Part shown: positions 42,030 through 53,899 of the stretch, piece by piece
Layout: each line of letters starts with the position of its first letter
Position numbering within the stretch: position 1 is the stretch's first letter
From: Girardinichthys multiradiatus
Lineage: Eukaryota > Chordata > Actinopteri > Cyprinodontiformes > Goodeidae
DNA length: 64,000 nt
Assembly: GCF_021462225.1 (NCBI RefSeq)
Contig: NC_061797.1
Location: forward strand, 34,684,147-34,748,146
Direction: 5' to 3'
Notes under the pieces: generated by a model
Database searches by the model: none
Seen by the model: the letters and a program-made list of their open reading frames with translations, nothing else
What the model was told of the DNA's origin: nothing
Made by a program: the position numbers and the translations under genes

Positions 42030-43639
42030 CAGGTCCTTCTCAAAATATTAGCATATTGTGATAAAGTTCATTATTTTCCATAATATCATGATGAAAATTT
42101 AACATTCATATATTTTAGATTCATTGCACACTAACTGAAATATTTCAGGTCTTTTATTGTCTTAATACGGATGATTTTGGCATACAGCTCATGAAAACCC
42201 AAAATTCCTATCTCACAAAATTAGCATATCATTAAAAGGGTCTCTAAACGAGCTATGAACCTAATCATCTGAATCAACGAGTTAACTCTAAACACCTGCA
42301 AAAGATTCCTGAGGCCTTTAAAACTCCCAGCCTGGTTCATCACTCAAAATCCCAATCATGGGTAAGACTGCCGACCTGACTGCTGTCCAGAAGGCCACTA
42401 TTGACACCCTCAAGCAAGAGGGTAAGACACAGAAAGAAATTTCTGAACGAATAGGCTGTTCCCAGAGTGCTGTATCAAGGCACCTCAGTGGGAAGTCTGT
42501 GGGAAGGAAAAAGTGTGGCAGAAAACGCTGCACAACGAGAAGAGGTGACCGGACCCTGAGGAAGATTGTGGAGAAGGGCCGATTCCAGACCTTGGGGGAC
42601 CTGCGGAAGCAGTGGACTGAGTCTGGAGTAGAAACATCCAGAGCCACCGTGCACAGGCGTGTGCAGGAAATGGGCTACAGGTGCCTCATTCCCCAGGTCA
42701 AGCCACTTTTGAACCAGAAACAGCGGCAGAAGCGCCTGACCTGGGCTACAGAGAAGCAGCACTGGACTGTTGCTCAGTGGTCCAAAGTACTTTTTTCGGA
42801 TGAAAGCAAATTCAGCATGTCATTCGGAAATCAAGGTGCCAGAGTCTGGAGGAAGACTGGGGAGAAGGAAATGCCAAAATGCCAGAAGTCCAGTGTCAAG
42901 TACCCACAGTCAGTGATGGTCTGGGGTGCCGTGTCAGCTGCTGGTGTTGGTCCACTGTGTTTTATCAAGGGCAGGGTCAATGCAGCTAGCTATCAGGAGA
43001 TTTTGGAGCACTTCCTGCTTCCATCTGCTGAAAAGCTTTATGGAGATAAAGATTTCATTTTTCAGCACGACCTGGCACCTGCTCACAGTGCCAAAACCAC
43101 TGGTAAATGGTTTACTGACCATGGTATCACTGTGCTCAATTGGCCTGCCAACTCTCCTGACCTGAACCCCATAGAGAATCTGTGGGATATCGTGAAGAGA
43201 ACGTTGAGAGACTCAAGACCCAACACTCTGGATGAGCTAAAGGCCGCTATCGAAGCATCCTGGGCCTCCATAAGACCTCAGCAGTGCCATAGGCTGATTG
43301 CCTCCATGCCAGGCCGCACTGAAGCAGTCATTTCTGCAAAAGGATTCCCGACCAAGTATTGAGTGCATAACTGTACATGATTATTTGAAGGTTGACGTTT
43401 TTTGTATTAAAAACACTTTTCTTTTATTGGTCGGATGAAATATGCTAATTTTGTGAGATAGGAATTTTGGGTTTTCATGAGCTGTATGCCACAATCATCC
43501 GTATTAAGACAATAAAAGACCTGAAATATTTCAGTTAGTGTGCAATGAATCTAAAATATATGAATGTTAAATTTTCATCATGACATTATGGAAAATAATG
43601 AACTTTATCACAATATGCTAATATTTTGAGAAGGACCTG
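42030..43639 (+). mobile_element. Tc1 element B of the array, intact, with about 200-bp terminal inverted repeats
   Basis: It begins CAGGTCCTTCTCAAAATATT and ends in the reverse complement AATATTTTGAGAAGGACCTG. The repeats cover about 42030-42231 and 43438-43639 with few mismatches. TA lies on both sides (42028-42029 and 43640-43641), shared with elements A and C. At 1610 bp with a complete transposase it looks structurally competent. A second copy in reverse is at 55193-56800. Confidence 0.95.
42358..43362 (+). CDS. Intact Tc1 transposase (334 aa, DD34E)
   Basis: This enzyme would bind the element's terminal repeats, cut it out and insert it at TA sites. Residues 1-60 form the first helix-turn-helix (KEISERIGCSQSAVSRHLSG), followed by the GRKRCTTRRGD basic hook, a second helix-turn-helix (about 65-110), and the DDE core. 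Catalytic residues are D148 (FSDESKF), D238 (FQHDLAPAHSAK) and E273 (NSPDLNPIENLW), with 34 residues between the last two. SVMVWGAVS precedes the second Asp. The length is typical (about 340). The start is the first ATG after the left repeat and the stop lies before the right repeat. No frame break was seen. Whether the protein is active is unknown. Confidence 0.95.
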   Translation: MGKTADLTAVQKATIDTLKQEGKTQKEISERIGCSQSAVSRHLSGKSVGRKKCGRKRCTTRRGDRTLRKIVEKGRFQTLGDLRKQWTESGVETSRATVHRRVQEMGYRCLIPQVKPLLNQKQRQKRLTWATEKQHWTVAQWSKVLFSDESKFSMSFGNQGARVWRKTGEKEMPKCQKSSVKYPQSVMVWGAVSAAGVGPLCFIKGRVNAASYQEILEHFLLPSAEKLYGDKDFIFQHDLAPAHSAKTTGKWFTDHGITVLNWPANSPDLNPIENLWDIVKRTLRDSRPNTLDELKAAIEASWASIRPQQCHRLIASMPGRTEAVISAKGFPTKY

Positions 43640-43641
43640 TA

Positions 43642-44912
43642 CAGGGGTTGGACAATGAAACTGAAACACCTGTCATTTTAGTGTGGGAGGTTTCATGGCT
43701 AAATTGGACCAGCCTGGTAGCCAGTCTACATTGATTGCACATTGCACCAGTAAGAGCAGAGTGTGAAGGTTCAATTAGCAGAGTAAGAGCACAGTTTTGC
43801 TCAAAATATTGAAATGCACACAACATTATGGGTGACATACCAGAGTTCAAAAGAGGACAAATTGTTGGTGCACGTCTTCCTGGCGCATCTGTGACCAAGA
43901 CAGAAAGTCTTTGTGATGTATCAAGAGCCACGGTATCCAGGGTAATGTCAGCATACCACGAAGAAGGACGAACCACATCCAACAGGATTAACTGTGGACG
44001 CAAGAGGAAGCTGTCTGAAAGGGATGTTCAGGTGATAACCCGGATTGTATCCAAAAAACATAAAACCACGGCTGCCCAAATCACGGCAGAATTAAATGTG
44101 CACCTCAACTCTCCTGTTTCCACCAGAACTGTCCGTCGGGAGCTCCACAGGGTCAATATACACGGCCGGGCTGCTATAGCCAAACCTTTGGTCACTCATG
44201 CCAATGCCAAACGTTGGTTTCAATGGTGCAAGGAGCGCAAATCTTGGGCTGTGGACAATGTGAAACATGTATTGTTCTCTGATGAGTCCACCTTTACTGT
44301 TTTCCCCACATCCAGGAGAGTTACGGTGTGGAGAAGCCCCAAAGAAGCGTACCACCCAGACTGTTGCATGCCCAGAGTGAAGCATGGGGGTGGATCAGTG
44401 ATGGTTTGGGCTGCCATATCATGGCATTCCCTTGGCCCAATACTTGTGCTAGATGGGCACGTCACTGCCAAGGACTACCGAACCATTCTTGAGGACCATG
44501 TGCATCCAGTGGTTCAAACATTGTATCCTGAAGGCGGTGCCGTGTATCAGGATGACAATGCACCAATACACACAGCAAGACTGGTGAAAGATTGGTTTGA
44601 TGAACATGAAAGTGAAGTTGAACATCTCCCATGGCCTGCACAGTCACCAGATCTAAATATTATTGAGCCACTTTGGGGTGTTTTGGAGGAGCGAGTCAGG
44701 AAACGTTTTCCTCCACCAGTATCACGTAGTGACCTGGCCACTATCCTGCAAGAAGAATGGCTTAAAAATCCCTCTGACCACTGTGCAGGACTTGTATATG
44801 TCATTCCCAAGACGAATTGATGCTGTATTGGCCGCAAAAGGAGGTTCTACACCATACTAATAAATTATTGTGGTCTAAAACCAGGTGTTTCAGTTTCATT
44901 GTCCAACCCCTG
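43642..44912 (+). mobile_element. Tc1 element C of the array (DD36E type)
   Basis: It begins CAGGGGTTGGACAATGAAAC and ends GTTTCATTGTCCAACCCCTG. The inverted repeats are about 31 bp. TA lies at 43640-43641 (shared with B) and 44913-44914. Its full length is 1271 bp. Confidence 0.95.
43828..44860 (+). pseudogene. Tc1 transposase C (DD36E), nearly intact with a C-terminal frameshift
   Basis: The 330-codon frame (43828-44820) has a helix-turn-helix (FKRGQIVGARLPGASVTKT), a GRKRKLS hook and the catalytic residues D152 (FSDESTF), D243 (YQDDNAPIHTA) and E280 (DLNIIEPLW). There are 36 residues between the last two, a spacing described for the DD36E 'Incomer' Tc1 relatives. Near codon 315 the frame slips: the usual ending VQDLYMSFPRRIDAVLAAKG lies in another frame and reaches its stop at 44860. 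Only the C-terminal tail is altered, so residual function cannot be excluded. Confidence 0.9.
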
Positions 44913-44913
44913 T

Positions 44914-44985
44914 AGATATATATCTATAGATATATATCTAGATTTATATATATAAATCTATAGATATACCTATAAATATACAACC
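44914..44985. repeat. AT-rich palindromic simple repeat
   Basis: GATATATATCTATAGATATATATCTAG-type units (more than one turn) follow element C directly. Confidence 0.85.
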
Positions 44986-45109
44986 TGATGACTGAACATT
45001 GTCATTTATGATTTTCTGGTCGACTCGAGAGAATTGTGAAGCAGCAAAGCCGCCCTAGTTTCTCACACTGCCATGACCATGTTTATCTGTGGGTGTGATT
45101 ACTGAAATG

Positions 45110-45640
45110 CTGTTTTAGATTTACACCAGATGTGATGAAACAAACACTTTCCAAATAATTCCATGTTTGTCGCATTGGTCCACAGAATATCTTCTCAAAG
45201 GTCTTTGGGATCATCAAGATGTTTTATGGCAAATGTGAGACAGGTGTTTGGGTTTTTTTTGTTAGGATTTTTCTTCTCTCACTAATTTTTTTTGCCCAGT
45301 CTTGTTATTCTTGTTACATTTTGACATCTTTTGGCCTAATATATGTTATCAGACAGGTTCTATTTAAGTGATTGACAACAAGTATGGCAATGATCAAAGA
45401 TTGGGTGTAGTTGAATCCAGCATTGTAAACATTTGAATCATTATTCATGGTTTTACAAGGGAGTGTAATTACTTTTTTTTTTGGTTTGCCATAGCTTTTT
45501 CTTTTTAATAAATGAAATCATCATTTTTCCAGATAGCTTATCCTTATAACTTTGTTTGAGGATCTAACATATTTCAGTGTGAGAAAAAAGCAAAAACGGA
45601 ATAAATTTGTAAAGGAGGGGATATTTTTACACAGCACTGT
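45110..45640. mobile_element. Decayed DNA transposon (TTTTTACACAGCACTG end)
   Basis: The blocks CTTTGGGATCATCAAGATGT, TGGCAAATGTGAGAC, TTAATAAATGAAATCATCAT and GATATTTTTACACAGCACTG keep the order of a common fish Tc1-like element. No coding remnant and no left end were found. Confidence 0.5.
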
Positions 45641-46777
45641 TAGCAGAGTTAAACTGAAAGAGCCCCATTTGTATTTTTAAGACTTACTCATACGAAGCAC
45701 ATATTTTAGCTGATTTTCACTCTTTTACTAGAACAGGGTTTTATTTGTAATCTTTTAATCCTCCCTCAGGCTTTGTGAAGTCCTTGCTTTGTCTTGGTTG
45801 TTACTGCCTTTCTATCTCTTTGTGTTTAATGTTGTCTTGATTATATTCTGACACCCTGACTGAAGAACGGTGCCAGGATGGGGTGGCAACAAGGAGCATG
45901 AGATCTGTATTTGCAGGAAGCTGCCTGGTGTTAGAGAGGGATTTGAGGGATAAGATGCAATGACCGGTGGTTAGTAATCTTCTTAGGGCTCGACAAACAA
46001 GAAAGCCTGCCATTCTATCTGCCTTGATTGGCTTCAATCAGCTATATACACCATTTGTGTATTGAACATTGCCTTGTTAAATGCCTTTTCTCAGGATTCT
46101 TTCTGTGCCCTTCATTTTTAGACCACAATCCCTTTCTCTCACTGTCGGATACACCGGCGCCACTTTTATTCGACAGAAGTGGAACAATCGCTGATTTTAC
46201 TTCCTTGTAAACTCAGAGCATGCAAATAAACAATGATCTGACATATACTGTAAAAGCAGTCATAGGTAGCAATGTTGACAGTAAGCAGTAGGGTGCTCTC
46301 ATTGTCTAATGCATCACAGGCTATTTTTCCGTCAGAGCTGCTTTTGTGCTGTACAGTGTTGTGATAAGTTCACCTATTATACTTATTAAATCTCATGAGC
46401 ACTCAGCTCTGTGAAAACATGTCTGTAATTACATCGTCTCCATTATACCCACTTAAAGCAAAGACTATGGTCATCATTTGATAAGTTCATAAAGCAAACT
46501 GATGTGGAAAACTGCTGCCTGACTTGGAGAATGCAGCAGACATATTTCTAGGTGTGATGTATTATGAAGCTACAATGACAGCTAATTGCATCATTTGTTC
46601 TGTAACATTGCAAAAATAGTGCTATTGTTACATTAAAGTATCAGAGGAAAAGGGGAATGTAAGTATATTTACTGTAAAGCTGTTAACAATTATGCTATAT
46701 TACACAATCTTTAACAAAATACCATACCATTTTATGCTACGTTTTCATGTTCTAATTGTGCATACCTATGTTCTCTC
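45641..46777. other. No gene recognised
   Basis: No exon was recognised. About 46270-46640 has balanced composition with repeated TAAT/ATTA and TGACAG motifs and could be a conserved noncoding element, without direct support. Confidence 0.4.
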
Positions 46778-46895
46778 CTGCTACTCCAGCTTCCTCCCAC
46801 AGTTTAGATGTTGGGTTAAATAGTCCCTCTGTGTGTCTGTGATGACACCACCTGCCACTTTAATGGCTGGAGGTTGGCACCTACCTGCAGAACAT
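46778..46895 (+). mobile_element. Diverged SINE-like fragment
   Basis: TCTCCTGCTACTCCAGCTTC followed by CTCCCACAGTTTAGATG and a later GGAGGTTGGCACC match the body of the SINE-like repeat at 17797-18162. Confidence 0.5.
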
Positions 46896-46929
46896 GTTTA
46901 AGTAGGTATTTAAATCCAGTGGATGTGTA

Positions 46930-47170
46930 GATACAGTCAAGCCCAAAAAATCAGAAAATTATTTTATCTCTTTCAGTATCTTAGTTCACTAAGTGAAACA
47001 TATACTGTAATATAGATTAATAACACACTGATGTTTTCAAGCCTTAATTCCTGTTATTTGTAATTTTCTGCTTACCGCTAATGAAAACACAACATTCAAG
47101 ATTAGAATATTACATCAGACCAATGAAAAAACATTTTTAATTCAGAAATGTGGGCCAAATGAAAAGCATG
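46930..47170. mobile_element. Tc1-type terminal-region scrap (GCATCTCAATAAA family)
   Basis: TTCAAGCCTTAATTCCTGTT, CCGCTAATGAAAACACAACATTC-like and TACATCAGACCAATGAAAAA blocks keep the order seen in this Tc1 family's terminal repeat. Confidence 0.5.
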
Positions 47171-47333
47171 CATGTATGTATAAAATACCAGCCTAAAGGT
47201 TGTTATTTTATTTTGCTGCCTTGAAGCAAGAAGGTCCTGGGTTCAACTCCCGGGCCGGGGGTCTTTCTGCATGGAGTGTGCATGTTCTCCCCGTGCATGT
47301 GTGGGTTCTCTCCGGGCACTCCCACAGTCCAAA

Positions 47334-48606
47334 TTAAATTAAATTAAATTCATAGATACTTTATTGATCCCCGAGGGAGAAATTAGAATTCCAGTACAAC
47401 CCATCCAAACATACATTATGACACAAGACAAGGGGGTGACGGGTCACCGAGGCTGTGCTGCCCACTCACAGGCGCTGCTGCCCTTGTTAGATGAGAAAAG
47501 AGGCCACATTAGGTAAGTAGAGGGAAAAAATCTTATTTCACACTTTATCCTTAGCAGAATACAGTTTGAGATTGCAAAAAACCTCAGCACAAAGAAGCAA
47601 CACGAATGCAAAACAACATCATGCCGGGATCGGTGAAAGCGGTGTAAGTGGGTGCATATGTTTATCATGAGCATGTGTGTGTGTGTGTAAGTGAGTGTGT
47701 GCAAGTAAGTCCATGAAGCACTGTCACAGAGGCCATTGTCCTTGATGATTTGTTGGAATGTTCATCAACCAGTCACACAGTTCTGAGCAGGTCCACAGAT
47801 GTCCTCAGGGAAGGGAGGGAGCAGAGCGTCATGTTTACATAACTTCCAGGAGAAGTTGAAGATAGCCAGCCATCAAGGCCGTGCAGGGGAGCCAGATTCA
47901 GAAAAACAACAATTATTTGGGTTAGGCTGACTCTTAATTTTCCGTCAGCCTTGAGAGTCTCGCTGGTGCTTCTCAAAGGCAAATCCAAACTGCCAAATTC
48001 CTGGTCCTTTCCGCCAGATCTGAGCGAACAACTTTCTCCAAGATTTATCTCATTTCACCCCTGAGTCCAGGAACCGCAACCTGCCTGCGATCCTGTGTAA
48101 GGATCACATCCAGTCTGTGATTCAGCTCACGCAACATCTCAGTCTGAGTGCTGATCACCCCGAAGATCCCATCACACATGCCAGGCAGCCTCACAATTGG
48201 CAGAACAGCTGCTGACATTCTCCGAATTTCTCGATATGCCAGGTAACCGCTGACTCCAAAAAGCAGAAATCCTGATATCAAACATCAAATTATACATATC
48301 TTCCACATCCTCGACTGACGTTATCGACAAACACACAATCTTCCACTTTTGCCAGGAGTCCATTGTGTATCCTGAGAAAAACTTGTCTGGGCAAGAGGGC
48401 TCTCCTTCACCCCGTCTTCTCGTCGATAAAATTTGATCAACTGCATTGAGAGACCAGCTGACCAAATCTATAACTCAGAATTTGGAAGATATGCAAAAGA
48501 GGCTCAAAAAAGAAAGACAAGACACAGAGCTGAAGCAGGGCAGACATGGGAGGGGTGCGGGAGACAGAGAAAAAGCATCCTCCTCCAGCGAGAGCAGAAA
48601 GAAAGA
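47334..48606 (-). mobile_element. Retroposon-like insertion with a small membrane-protein frame
   Basis: About 1.27 kb interrupts the SINE-like copy. On the minus strand its 3' end reads AATTTCTCCCTCGGGGATCA then ATAAAGTATCTATGAATTTA with AATTT repeats, typical of fish retroposon tails. Exact target-site duplications could not be fixed because of A/G runs at the right edge. The body carries the frames at 48465-48045 described separately. No reverse transcriptase is present, so it would depend on another element. Confidence 0.65.
48045..48465 (-). pseudogene. Frameshifted small membrane-protein reading frame carried by the insertion
   Basis: Frame 1 (48465-48172) starts MVSWSLNAVDQILSTRRRGE and goes through MDSWQKWKIVCLSITSVEDV. 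The match then seems to pass to frame 2 (48281-48045), MISGFLLFGVSGYLAYREIR, followed by LPGMCDGIFGVISTQTEML and a charged tail. There is at least one hydrophobic, membrane-like segment (SGFLLFGVSGYLAY). Similar frames recur, as far as I remember, in fish repeats, but I cannot name the family. The frame change implies this copy is dead. No function is assigned. Confidence 0.5.
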
Positions 48607-48806
48607 GACATGCCTGTTTGGTTAATTAGTCTCTCTAAATTGTCCTTGGGTGTGTGAATGGGTGTGTGCTTGGTTGTTTGTGTGTTGCCCTGCGATGGAT
48701 TGGCGACCTGTCCAGGGTGTACCCCGCCTCTCGCCCATAGACTGCTGGAGTACTTCCCCACAACCCACTATGGAATAAGCGGTAGAAAATGACTGACTGA
48801 CATAAG

Positions 48807-50059
48807 CATTAAAGGGCGTAGTATTTTTGGTAATACTACAAACTTGCAGCGCAAATAAAATATGCAGCATAACCATGTTTTTCAATTCCCATTTGCTTAA
48901 AAAAATGTAGTTGGCTTATTTATAATGCTCGTAACAATACTTAATATCGCAGAAGTTGCCCACAGTGAATCCCTTTCACCTTTTGAGTATGTAGTGTCCA
49001 TCCTCTAGTTTGCATCCTTTTTGATTTACTTTTGTAATTCTTTATTGACTTGTAGGAGATCAAATACCCTTCTTCAGCACAAAAGACAGGCAGGGGTTCA
49101 CCGTGGGTCTGGTACCAGTCCATGACAGGACAACAACAACACTAACCGGAGTAAAACCTACACCTAAGAGCATGTTAGGGTGGCTAACTAACCTAAATAG
49201 TTAATTAACCTAACATACATGTTTTCCGTCAAAGCCGGTGCACCTGGAAAAGAACATTAACATAATATAAAACTTAATATAGAAAGGACCCAGCTAGGAT
49301 CGACAGTGCCAAAAGAAGAGACAAAATGTTTTTGCATCTGAAGCACTAGTTGAACTTCTTCATAATTATGCAAAATGTATTTCCACTTATTCTTCTGAAT
49401 ATCTGTAGGCAGGAGACGCCAGAATCCAGATCCAAATCTGAGGTGATGGACAGCATGATTTTCCTTTGTTTTGGGCTGAAAATACATTGCAATCAACTTC
49501 ATCACCACTGACATTCAATTTCTTGACACAAATGTTTTACTGTAGATGCAGTCATGGTAAAAGGAAACACCCACATTTTAAATTCTGTGGGTTTACATAT
49601 TTTGTAACTATGCAGGATTTTTGGGATGGGATGGATTTTTCAAAAAGCTATTTTATTTTGTCTTCATCTTGGTACAGCACAGATCATTTATATATTTAAT
49701 GCCTAAAGTTTATACAGGGAGTGCTTTCTACTTACCATTACCACAACCTGTTTTATACTACAATTTTAAGTTTACTTTAAAAGTTATCTGATTTTTGCTG
49801 TTAGCTTAAGCATTGTATACAATATAACTTAAAATAAGAATGTTGTATTCCTGCTTAAAAAATAAAGGTAGCTGTACACACTTCTGACCATTGCTAATCA
49901 TAGCAACATGGACAGAAACCTCTTCTAAAAGGTTGCTGGTAGCACAAGAAGCCACTTATAACACATGAGTAATAGATTTTCAGGTTGGATTGATGTGAAA
50001 TATATAGTTTTGCCCAATAATACCTCGTAGATTTAGATATAAAGTAATGTTTTAATTTT
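48807..50059. other. No gene recognised
   Basis: AT-rich sequence. About 49540-49690 could be the decayed left part of the Tc1 remnant at 50060, but no motif proves it. Confidence 0.4.
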
Positions 50060-50480
50060 ACCAACATGTTTATTTTGACTGTAAGTAATATTGCTGTTTT
50101 GGATTTGCCCAGCCAGAGTCCTGACTTGAATCTCATAGAGAATCTGTGGAGGCAACGGCAGATTAGGGTGATGGCAAGGATGCCTCTAAACCCCTAAAGA
50201 TTTGGAGATCATCACCAAAGGTAAATCTTTAAAGTTCCAGCGGAAACAGGCAAAAAGCTACTACAGATTTTTGCACTGATCATGGAAATGGGTATAATTT
50301 ATTTTTGACTGGCCATTTTTAAAAGAAATGTAAATACAAACAGAAAAAGTATTTTCAAAGGTCATACATATTTTTATTGCTTTATTATTTTTTGACAGAT
50401 GCCTCTAGCATTTTCTGTCAGAAACAAACTTATTGGTTGAATGAAATAAATCAGAATCTATGAACAATTTTGCTCAAAAC
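50060..50480 (+). mobile_element. Decayed Tc1-type transposase C-terminus and right end
   Basis: CAGCCAGAGTCCTGACTTGA and TAGAGAATCTGTGGAGG at 50109-50151 correspond to the SPDLN.IENLW motif with its catalytic Glu. The sequence then decays toward a CAAAACTGTA-type end at about 50483. Confidence 0.6.
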
Positions 50481-50483
50481 TGT

Positions 50484-53400
50484 AATAGACAGCATGAAAA
50501 TGAATTAGATTCTTCTTCCAATCGCACTTTGCCCTGACCCTTAAAAATACAGAGCAAGTTTTATTGATGTAATCAGTGTTGCTCTGTATTTCTTTTAATA
50601 AGAATAAGATTCGAATACATGGCAATGCTGCATTTTTCACCAACCTACTTTTAATGTGCAATACCATGAATTTCTAGCACACTGTCAAGTGGATAAAAAA
50701 TTAAAATGTCAAACATGATGGCTGACTCACTATAGTGCTTTACACAGTAAATGAGTGGGCAGCTCAAGCACACCTTCTGATAAAATTATGCAAACAACTC
50801 AATGCCTGTAGATGCTAAACAGCTACTATAAATTCTCCATAAGTGATGGCCAGGCAGGAGAAATTAAACTTCCATTAGGTTTCCAGAAACACACATGCAA
50901 ATCAATGCTATAGCTTCAAATATGTTAGATGTGTAGTTACTGCAAGCCTTAGAAATAATAAGCAAAATACATAAGGGAAAATGACTAGTTTGCCTCATTG
51001 GTTTTTATGCTTCTACAATAAACTATTTTGATTTTAGAAAATCCCAAATTTGCAACATCATTGATTACAATCATGCATATTATTAGCATAGAATGCATAC
51101 AACATGAAAACCTGAGGATGAATATGAGTCAGCTTTAGAAAAATCTACCACCCTAAATTTCTTTGAGCTTGTTGGTGAGTTGGAATATTTAAGCTGTGAA
51201 AAAGGGCAAGGACACTGGATCGGCTCTGTGCTCTCTGATTGCCCTTCAAGTTTAATATTCTTTTTAGACTAACTCTATATCAAGAGACATATAGGCTTAA
51301 TCCTACTTCATACCATAGCTAATGACTCAAGCATTGTCCATTACCATTTCAACCACCAAAAACTGACAGTATTCTGCAGGGGTTTCAAACAGGCCTGCTG
51401 CTGACATTTGGTCAGGTTTAAAAGGAAATTAGCTGCAATGGTGAAAGACCCAATCCCAATATAGCCATTACTGTCTGATTGACTTTTTTCCTCCTTATGA
51501 CCTTTAAGGAACAAGCTGACTGCACACTTCTCAGCTGCTGGATGACTTCAACAGAATGAGGTAAAGAGTGATAGAGTCCGACTTTAATGAAAAAGTATTG
51601 TTTTTGTATTGAACTTAAAACCTGTGATGGATGACAACCAGGAGGAAGAAATCTACTTTGAATAAGATCCATTTAGATTTCTAAATCTGCTGTAAATGCG
51701 TCGTAATTTTTAAAACAGGTTTATTTGCAAGAGAAATTTCTAGCGCTGCTGCATTTGAAAAGGAACTTTATAATAAATTAAAGGCAGTTTTGAGTCAGAT
51801 CTCTAAGTCGAAAGTAATACCTCCACTACACTATTGCATTTCTCTCTTTCTTTTTTAATGGCATAAGAAGTAGAGCTGTAATGGTACAGATATTTCCTAC
51901 TTTATTTTCTGGAACAAGTCTTCAGGTTCAGCAGCATGTGTACTAAACAAATATAGCCATTTAAAACTTGTTTGCATGCAGAATTTTTATGCGCAGAACT
52001 AAGGTTCTAAATAACTTTTAAAAACTGGCACTAAATCAAAGCAAAGAGAACTCACAGCAACCAGCAATATCTGCTATTTGGGAATATTAAGGTTTCTCAT
52101 TCAGTTTGCAGGGAACATGGAGAAAGAATGATGGACCAAACCAACACTTTAGCGTTAGCGTTTTTAGAGGGCAGGGAAGTAAAAAGCTCTTAAGTAGTTA
52201 TTTACTAATCTGAAACATTTTCCAGCATATTGTAAAGATCACTGATATGGATAAAAATAGGCTTATGTGAGAGTTTTATATATCCAAAATAAATTAAAAT
52301 TTTCATTCAAATTTTCATTGGCAAATGTCATTATAGTTTGCAACAACATTGATCCTTTCAAGTGGTTTTCTTATATAATTTATCTATCCATCCATTGTCT
52401 AAACCCACATTTCCTTTATTATTGGACCAAATAAAATCAACTCTCTGGTCAGTTTCACACTGGGTATATTTTGGAATTCTAAAAAAAAAAAAATCTGTCC
52501 TGGTACAACCCTGGTAGGAAGATGCATAGCTTGAAGTGAACAACGCCTCAAAATCTCCAACTTATACATTTGTCACTGTAGCATACGCAGTTTCATCATT
52601 ATTCATACCATAATATAATCCCATGCAGATGCTCTATCTGCACTGATGGTGATTTGTCTCTGGATGCTGAATGCTCATAGCGGACCCATTTCACATATTC
52701 TGACCTACTTGCTGAGTAAAACCTAACGATAATTTGACTGCTTGGAGGCACTCATAGACTGTACCCATAGGCATTTAACAATCCCAAAAATCATTAAGTG
52801 TGGGGAAAATACAAAATAATGTAATAGCTGAATTTAGAATAAATGTTTTGATGACTTCCTTGAGCTTCTAGCAGCACTCTTTGTTGAATTGCTGGGCATC
52901 TTAATTCTTTAAGTTGACACAGTGACAAGCAACCAATTAATCACCCAGTAGATTAAGTAGTGATTTAAGACTTAAACTCTGTAATTAACGTTGTGGATTT
53001 CATAGAAAACTCCAGTATTTTTCTCTTTCATTTGTGCTTGTGCTTTTTATTAATTTCATTTCATCACTGTTGGGTAAACAGCATCACGTTTCAAGCAGAA
53101 GCCTGCAGCACTGTTTATTTTTCTATATATATCTCTTAGGATGATTCTATTAATTTTAATATTTCTGCGACATTCATTCTTTAGCATCTCATTTCCAAAG
53201 CAACACTGCATCTAATATTGCCACAAATATCACTTTCTTTTTTAAGGATGAGGTATTGTTTGCTGTGGCCCTTTGAAAGCCCACAATGTTTTGCATGTGT
53301 CGGTGGTCACCATTTTTGACCACTGTTTCTTATGTCTAATCTCTTTTGTATCCTTTTTTTTTTTGCTTTCAAATCCCGCAAACATGTGCCTATCCTGCCA

Positions 53401-53899
53401 CTTTCTATGTGAGAAATATATCCTTTTTAAAATCTGTGTTCTGATGCGTGATTAGAACGCTGATAGCTACTGTCTTTCTATTGGTTGTACTCCCTAAGTC
53501 TACCTTTATGTAGGCAGACTGGATTAAAGTTGTGGTAAACCACTAAAACCCTTTCATTACACTTTTTGAGAACTCTGTTTTTGCATTGGACATTTTAAAA
53601 TCTAACAAAATTGATAATACCAACTAACAAATTTTAGAACTAAGGCTGTTTATCCCCAAAAGCTGCGCCTTCTTGGCACTATGGAGTTGAAAAACAGCAA
53701 TTTTTATGAAATATTTATTTCTATAAATATATTTTTGATTTATGTTTTTTAGCCACTGGCTGCTAGGCTGGACAATGACCCATATTTGTTTTTCCCCAGC
53801 ATGCACACTGAACCAGATTGTAATGTAAAAAAAAAAAAAGAAATCCATTTTCTGTCTTATGATCAGAAACCTAAACATTTGAAATTCACTAGACACTAG
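50484..53899. other. No gene recognised
   Basis: About 3.4 kb of AT-rich sequence without exon or transposon motif. TCTATCCATCCATTGTCTAA at 52381-52400 resembles the 3' end of SINE/LINE-type fish repeats in reverse, too short to assign. Confidence 0.4.

Larger units (their letters stand above)
47211..48806 (+). mobile_element. SINE-like repeat copy split by an insertion
   Basis: The left piece 47211-47333 (TGCTGCCTTGAAGCAAGAAG to CCCACAGTCCAAA, with B-box-like GGTTCAACTCC) and right piece 48607-48806 (GAGACATGCCTGTTTGG to AATGACTGACTGACA) join into one copy of the 17797-18162 repeat. The copy lacks its first ~25 bp, and a few bases (CCGGCTTC) are deleted. Confidence 0.8.

Noticed and set aside
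42318..42647. Minus-strand open frames inside element B (also 42475-42762, 43083-43271 and their counterparts at 55561-56490)
   Set aside because: They are antisense shadows of the transposase; both copies show them because the sequences are nearly identical.
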